This document shows positions 57,701 through 64,000 of a DNA stretch of 64,000 bases, in pieces. Each line of letters opens with the position of its first letter. The stretch's first letter is position 1. The notes under the pieces were generated by a model. The model worked only from the letters and a program-made list of their open reading frames with translations. It ran no database searches and had not been told where the DNA came from. The position numbers were made by a program, and so were the translations under genes. The stretch is from Vicugna pacos. Taxonomy: Eukaryota > Chordata > Mammalia > Artiodactyla > Camelidae. Location of the stretch: NCBI RefSeq assembly GCF_048564905.1, contig NC_133023.1:111832812-111896811 (forward strand). The letters run 5' to 3'.

Positions 57701-57752
57701 TGGCTAATAGTGAAGTGTGGCTAATAGTGAAGAAGTGGCTAAAAGTGAAGTG
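57701..57752. repeat. Three-copy 17-18 bp tandem repeat
   Basis: The unit tggctaatagtgaagtg (57701-57717) is followed by tggctaatagtgaagaag (57718-57735) and tggctaaaagtgaagtg (57736-57752). Copies differ at only a few bases. Confidence 0.93.
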
Positions 57753-60700
57753 GGATGGTGAGGAACATTGTACTTTACTGTTTCACCAATTTGATAGAAG
57801 AGTCTTAGGAAGTAGATAAAAGCAGTATTTTACTAGAAACTAACAGCAGGAAGCAGATTGTAAATTGTCTGTTTTGGGCACCTGTATTTTTCTCCTCTCT
57901 TGATCAGTAAGACCAGCACTACTTCTGTTATCTATTGGTTATCTGTGATTGCCTGCAACAGTGACATAAACATCCTCTTTGCAGAGTCCTGGTATATGGC
58001 TGCAGGTTATCAGCCACCTGTGACTTGAGTGGTTTGGTCACTTGTCAGGTAGAGATGTCTTTGGGTAGACAGTGTATTTGATTTGCTGGCCAGGATCTGG
58101 GCTCTCTGATTTCAAAAGTCATTACTTACTTCATGTGAAATATTCACTGAAGTTGTATTACAATGATTTTTCTACTTTTATGGGACCTCAAACATTACAC
58201 CAGAAAATTGCTATTATATTAGTGCCCATTTCATATTATCTTTAATCTGCCTAGAAATGTGTCTGATTTATCTCCTCTAAGTATATTTTCAAAGCAATAA
58301 CCTGATCTTTAAGGGAATTAGGATTCATATTTGAGAAATTAGGGCTTGGATATTATGAAAACCCATTTATTCTATATACTTCCCCCGCCTTTTTTTCTTT
58401 TTGCAGCTTGGTTTAGAGTTACTGCTCCAAGCCTAGTTGAATATTTATCAGAGAAACTCAGCTCTACTTTTAATTGGCCTTGGCTTTATTCAATCTAACT
58501 ATAATAATTTGATTTTTATATAAAAGAGTCAATCATGCTTTACCATATGGTGAACATCATTTATACATAAAAGCTACTTGCTGTTCTACCTTTGGAAATT
58601 GTTAGAGGATCTCAGTAAGGGTTTTCTGGCCATCTGCTTCTCTTTCAAACCTTGTTTTAATGTAGACATCTGCAGTGGTGACTCTAGGGTTATTAAACTG
58701 CAGTGTCCAGTTGAGTGCCCTTGTGCATAACTCTTTAGAAAGCAGGCCTGCATGAAAAAAATCACTTCTCCTGCTTTGATCCTAATGTATCACGAGATGG
58801 ATTTCACAGCATGGGAAGGGTGCTTATATGTATCTTACATGCAGCTATCCCTTCAAGTAGAGGAGCTCCCTTTAAGGAAGTCATTACAGTGGGACCTAAA
58901 CTTACTAAATAGATTAGTTGTGATGCAAATGATCACATTACTAAAGTCTTCTTCACTTTGTTGGAAATCATTTTCTATGAAATTTCTTTTAATTGGAGTT
59001 CCCCTCGTGCATTTAAATATTTGTTTCTAGATCTGCAATTGACAGAAAATGAGGAGGAAAGAAAAACAGGCTAAGGTGCTATAAACTACTGCCAAAGTCC
59101 AGAAATGGAAACAAATAATCTCTAATACTGTAATAGAAACCAATGGGGAAATGATTCAATTTACAAAAATTCAGTTTAGACTTAAATTTTCTGGAGCATA
59201 TTTATTGCACAGGGTGATGAATATTTCTATTTGGATTAATGGTGTCTTCATTTTAAAATGAAAGACTACCTCCTTTGGCTATCTAATAATTTAACTATTT
59301 TATTTGAAGGAAAATGTGTAGCAGTCTAGGAAGTGGACCTACTGTCTCTAGCTACAATATTCATTTGCAATAATACCTATACATTTTTATTTGTAATATT
59401 CATAAACATTTCACATTTTGACAGCAGTCAACATAAATGAGATGCCAGCCAAGGGGGCAAAGAAAGGAAATCAAGGGGAATTTATTTATTTTTTTGTTGT
59501 TTCTGCACTGAGGATCAGCAAAATGACTTAACATCCACGGACTGATTGATTAAATTATTCAGTTATGAGAGTAACCTTCAAGTACTGTAGTTCAGAGTAT
59601 CAATTGTAAAATTCAGTACAGGAAAAAATCGCTTTTATGTAATGAAATATTACGGCAGATAAATAGTGAGTTTCCTGTAAACCTGTAATTCATGACACTG
59701 CACAGCTATTTTGATCTGAGTCGATTGGTAAGAAACAGTAAGAGGTAATTTTCTCATTATGTCCAGAGATTTTCCATTCCCGCCTATCTTGAAATACAGA
59801 TCACTGAAATAAATTATGGGTGCAGGGTAATATTCTAGGTGGACGAGGAGACCAAGCAATTTAATGACAGTTTGTGTGATTAAAAACTGAAGCAACGCTC
59901 CTGAGCCTGATAACCGCAAAATCTGTTTATTGCCAGCATAATCTTGGCAGTGATGAGTTACGTTCATATTACTGGATGAGACGAAAGAAGGGTCAACTAT
60001 TTTTTAAAAAACATTTTTCTTGCTTTATAAGCATTTGGAAGTACTTGCTGCTATTTTCTCCAGGCTTGCATCGACCTTACATTTGGGATATATTTTATAA
60101 CCATGAGGTTTAGAAGCCTAAGGGAAAGAAAGTAGGAAGCTTAGACAATCTTTTCACTTCACTAAAGGTTGAGTGTATTTGTATACATGCAACTTAATTA
60201 TGTTTCTTCGGCCAATTGTAAGTGCCTCAAGGACAAATGTCTCAGTTTTAGATTTATTTGGAATTTCACAATAATACTAGGTTAGCTCAGTGGGCATTTG
60301 GGAAGCATCTACTTAATAATACTGAGAAAACGAGCCTCAATGTGTCTAGGACAGTGCCAAGTTCATAGTCAGAATGCACTCAGAGTTGATTTTTTATAGT
60401 AAACCAAGTCATTCATTGCTTTGAGACTTTGGTTGACATTCCAAAGGCATGTGTTCAGGTTAGCTGCTCACCACTTCAGAAAGTGCATCTGACATTTTAA
60501 CCCCAAACTGTTGATGCTTAACTGTTTCTAACCCCCAAAGACAGACCTTTGACCAATGGTGATGGAGCAGCCATGAAGCAAGGGAAAACTTCTTTTGATA
60601 TGGTGACAGGATCTGGCGGGAGGATTCACTTTTAGATTTCAAAGGCAAGTGGGAGATGTGAAAGTAACAGTGGAATTAAAAAAAAAAAAAGTGACTTCGG

Positions 60701-61762
60701 TTAAACACATTTCAATGCCAATTCTAAGTGTCTGTTCTGAATCTAGCTGACCTGCTTGGAATATACTGGTTTAAACGAGGCCTGTTACTCATAAGCTTTG
60801 TAGAAATATAGACAAATTACTTTCTGCTTTGAATCTGCTTGAGAACAGCTTAAAAGGTTGAGTAGTAGCTGGCATGGTTCATTAAAGGATTTAATTGACC
60901 TTGAAATGCAAAGAGTTGTGTGTGTGTATTCTCAGTTTGAAAGGTTGTGTTTACTTTGGGTGCCTCTTTTCCATGTTCTTAAATATACAGTAATAACATT
61001 TTTCAAAGTTATTATTGCTCTTATGTTCCCTCTCTGAGGCTACTTGTTTGCTTCAGACTTTTTTTCTACCTCTTCTGATTTTGGTTTCAATTTTTTTTAC
61101 CTTTCTATTATTCTCATACAAAGGTAATTGAAATTGGTTTAGAGAGCCTTTTAAGGAACACTTTTTGAGCTCAGAGTTTACCTCCCTCTGACTGAAAGCC
61201 ACAGTCAAGCAATGGAGAGAAAGTAAACACTTTGGTTTATATAGTAATAATTACCACTTTAAAATCTTTAAAATTATCATTAGTTCAGAGAAACTCCAAA
61301 TGCTCTCTGGTTACACAGCATAAAATTTCAGGACTGCAGGAGAGTTCCTATGGTCATTTGGTACTTCTCTGTGCCTTCTGGAAACTTAATAGCCTCTGAG
61401 CTTTCCTTTAGCCTGAGGCGCAAAAGGATCCTGCTGTTTGCTTCATTGGGCTTGAAAATAGTGGGCAAAAGAAAATCTTGTGCAAACACAGTATGCAAAG
61501 TCTTTTCTATACCTCGAACTTTACAGACTTCCTTTTTGTAGAACATGTGCTTATTTTCCAGCGGTTGGATACACGGTGCTGACCCGATGGTACCCTCTTA
61601 TCTACTGCCTCTTTAAACCTAGGGTATATATTTTTAAAATGACTGACAGTGGAATTTCAGAGATTCAGATCCAAACTGGAGAGCAGAGCAGAGAAGCAAA
61701 CAGGCAGCTTTGGCCTCATTAACACCTACTTGCAGACAGATAACAAACTAAATTTACCATAA
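57753..61762. other. Unique non-coding DNA, 4 kb
   Basis: The longest repeat-poor stretch of the window. The frame at 59650-59967 (minus, 105 codons) and those at 58752-59030, 60460-60648 and 61328-61722 are unrecognised. The subregion 59629-59985 keeps an unusual number of CpG dinucleotides for this AT-rich context (see findings). A poly(A) run lies at about 60679-60690. Confidence 0.55.
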
Positions 61763-61764
61763 GG

Positions 61765-61850
61765 CAAATATATGTATAACTGAATCACTCTTCTGTACAC
61801 CAGAAATTAACACAACATTGTAAACTGACTATATTTCAAAAAAAAAAAAA
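61765..61850 (+). mobile_element. Short L1 3' end
   Basis: An L1 3' terminus of about 73 bp plus a 13-base A tail. It reads 'aaatatatgtataactgaat cactcttctgtacaccagaa attaacacaacattgtaaac tgactatatttc'. Flanks hold ccataagg (61757-61764) and ccatagg (61852-61858), a possible but imperfect target-site duplication. Confidence 0.85.
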
Positions 61851-62405
61851 GCCATAGGACAAGTGCATGGTTCTTGGGTTGGGTGGAGAACCAGAATGAA
61901 GGATACTGAATAAGTGAATGTATTTTGTGTACACAAAAGGATCGGTGGCTGGGATGGAGATGGGATCAGGAGATGAGAGTGGGTGAGACTTGAAAATGTG
62001 GAAGGCAGAAGTGTGGGCTGAATACATTTTAAGCAGTTTTGATTGGGAGAAAAAATAGCAAAGAATGTTCTTTGGGAGGGAAAATGTTATGAACTACTGG
62101 TTTTGAATGCATTTAATTATAACATTTTTATTTAGGTTTGTTTTTTAGTATCATTCAGGAAATCAAAAGAGTGGTGGTCTCCAACTTTATTTGTATGTTA
62201 ATCTTAATGGCTTGTTATTTATTAATGCAAATTTCTCTTGGAAGGATTTGGCCATGCAGAGAACACTGACAGGCTTCTCAGAGCATAGTAGGTTAATTCT
62301 CCTGTGTGACCCTCATCAAGTAACTTACCTTTTTATGTGTTTTTGACAGCAGATTGTTTCGTCTGAGACTGTGAAACTAAACAGTTTATGTTCTTTGTTT
62401 ATCCA
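61851..62405. other. Unique non-coding DNA
   Basis: No repeat or gene recognised. An octamer-type atgcaaat sits at 62225-62232. Confidence 0.5.
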
Positions 62406-62407
62406 CT

Positions 62408-62530
62408 TGTTTATTATTCATTCAACAAATATTAATTGAGAAGCTCATATGTGTGCCATGTACTTTATGGTACAGTTTATTCATTCAGTACATTTATTGA
62501 GCCCTATTCTGTACTGTTAAAACCAGTAGA
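62408..62530 (-). mobile_element. Two successive L2-type 3' tails
   Basis: 'attcattcaacaaatattaa ttgagaagctcatatgtgtg ccatgtacttt' is followed at about 62478 by 'tttattcattcagtacattt attgagccctattctgtact g'. Both are antisense L2/MIR-type ends, placed head to tail. Confidence 0.65.
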
Positions 62531-63735
62531 CAGTATAAAGATTTCTCATTCTTTTTCAAATCTCTTGGTCTTTTTCTGCTTTTTAAAACTTTACTTTGTA
62601 CTTCTTTATCAATATTTAGCCATTATAATTAATTTCAAAATCTCCTTGGATGTAGGTGAGCTATCAATTGTACATAAATCAATGAGACAATATATGTGAA
62701 ATCACTTTAAAAAGTATAAAGCAGTGCATACAGGTAGAGTGGTGTTGCTCTTATTTGTGGTCACTTCTCATTGTTGATGGGACGTTGATGAACAGCTCAC
62801 ATAGAAGCAAAAAGTGACTGGATCCTCTCCCCGCATTCCAGAAAGTGCTGTGGCAACAGTTGGATGGATCAGAAAGAATGTGAAAAATGGAAATTAAAAA
62901 AAAAAAAAAGGTTTTCCTCTCCTCTAGTTTCTCATTCCATTTTACCAAAGCTGATCTGCTTTGGGACAGAGAGTGATTGTTAAGCCTCCCAGTGGGTTAC
63001 AAGTATGCTTTCAAATGTGACTATTGATGCTGCTGCTACAGACCCCCTCTGATTTTCTTTTTACATGTTTTCTTCTGTAAAGGGATTTTTCTAAAAAGGT
63101 CCATCTCTAGCTCTCTCCCCATGAATAGGGTAGATCAGATCGGTGTTGCTGGACTGAATTTTCACTAGTACTTGAGCAGTACTGGAGTCAAATGCTTGCA
63201 GGGAACCCCCACTGAATTGTAAATACCCCAATCCCCAGAGTGTAGCTCAGTGTGCCTCTGAAAGCAGTCAGTCATTTTTCATTAAGCAGTGATTTGATTA
63301 GATAAAAATAAAAGTTGCTTGAGCATTCACTTTTGCAGTAGTGCATAACAAATTTATGCAAATTCCCATGCCACTAATCTGCATGCAAAATATAAAAGTG
63401 TGATTCCACGCCATGTGCACCTGTATTGAAGTTTAATCAGGTACAAATATTAATGGAAAGAATAAAGCTTTTAACAAAAGTCACAGCTGTTTGAGGTTTG
63501 TGAAATACTGCAAAGAAAGCTTTAGTGTATTAATGATAATTTTGATGTTTTCAGACTAAACAAAATCTTTTTTTTTTTTTTTTAAGGAAATCCCAAACAA
63601 AACAATTCTTTAGTGGCACTAGGGAAATACAAAGATTGGGCTAAATGACTTGGCTAATTTAATAATCAAGGTGTGACTGAATTGTTTGAAATGTATCAGC
63701 TAGGAAGGGGGTCTTTATTAAGAATTTTATTGCAT
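62531..63735. other. Unique DNA with possible regulatory block
   Basis: No repeat family was recognised. A poly(A) run is at about 62897-62909 and a T-run at about 63570-63584. The part 63255-63560 is discussed under findings. Frames at 62436-62699 and 62751-62948 are unrecognised. Confidence 0.5.
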
Positions 63736-63737
63736 TC

Positions 63738-63835
63738 TCAAGGACAATTAGAATAGTTCTAGGCATGGAGTAGATATTTAACACCTAGAATGGTGCCTAG
63801 CATATAATAGATGTTTAATAAATGTTTGTTAAAAT
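63738..63835 (+). mobile_element. L2 LINE 3' terminus
   Basis: The end 'cacctagaatggtgcctagc atataatagatgtttaataa atgtttgttaaa' follows the L2 consensus. It is preceded by a second, more decayed tail-like run 'tagttctaggcatggagtag atatttaa', so the terminal unit is duplicated or two tails abut. Confidence 0.82.
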
Positions 63836-64000
63836 TATTCTTAATTCATGTTGATTAATTGCATAAATCATTTAAAATATTAAGAAAGGCATAGTTTGTC
63901 AACTTCCAAGTAAATGAAAACTGCATTATACTTTACAATGGTAAGGAGAAGAAAAATAATATTTACTGATGCTAGGAAATTTTATTGATTATCCTAACAA

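Noticed and set aside
59444-59458. Possible second CTCF-like site (ccagccaagggggca)
   Set aside because: One extra base breaks the spacing of the core; only a partial match.
61560-61722. Possible exon after the acceptor-like 'cttattttccag' (61549-61560)
   Set aside because: The following frame has no recognised protein and no donor was found at a sensible distance.
1-64000. CRISPR arrays, operons, phage or other prokaryotic-type systems
   Set aside because: No spaced identical repeats with unique spacers and no compact gene clusters; the DNA is plainly mammalian.

Overview
This window is nuclear DNA from a camelid mammal (camel, alpaca or llama group), and I find no protein-coding gene in it. 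Two tRNA-derived SINEs (30511-30640 and about 32884-33036) carry the camelid head: a tRNA-like A box, a B box and the segment reading cagtacctccattaaa or close to it, followed by an A-rich tail. The L1 3' ends are of the even-toed-ungulate kind. MIR, L2, MER5, MER20, Tigger and MaLR relics give the usual placental background. The DNA is AT-rich and has no CpG island. Every open frame is short and is either repeat-derived or unrecognised. The window is therefore intergenic, or lies inside a very long intron.

Layout. 1-7.4 kb: unique DNA with a strong CTCF-type motif (335-349), MER5A, an old L2, a broken L1 and DNA-transposon scraps. 7.4-14.6 kb: a 5'-truncated L1 with a clear target-site duplication, a second L1 end on the other strand, several MIRs, and an L2 interrupted by a small DNA-type element. 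14.6-23 kb: largely unique DNA with possible regulatory blocks, an L1 end and a 61-bp L1 insertion. 23-31 kb: LTR fossils (MaLR group), MER20, MIRs, a Tigger relic and a well-preserved SINE. 31-37.6 kb: unique DNA, the second SINE and an old L1. 37.65-41.97 kb: one long antisense L1 (ORF1 part plus ORF2) that lacks its 3' UTR and holds three microsatellites. 42-54 kb: LTR relics, a large old sense L1 split by an LTR, and two more antisense L1s. 54-64 kb: mostly unique DNA with L2/MER5 relics, small tandem repeats and two blocks that look like non-coding regulatory DNA.

Nothing here forms an operon, defence system or other multi-gene unit. The points most worth a second look are how individual L1s integrated or ended (61-bp L1; L1 ending at the ORF2 stop), the CTCF-type motif, and three non-repeat blocks with clustered motifs or retained CpGs (15.74-15.89, 59.63-59.99 and 63.26-63.56 kb). 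Repeat family names come from memory of consensus sequences and boundaries are good to about 10-30 bases. No database search was run.
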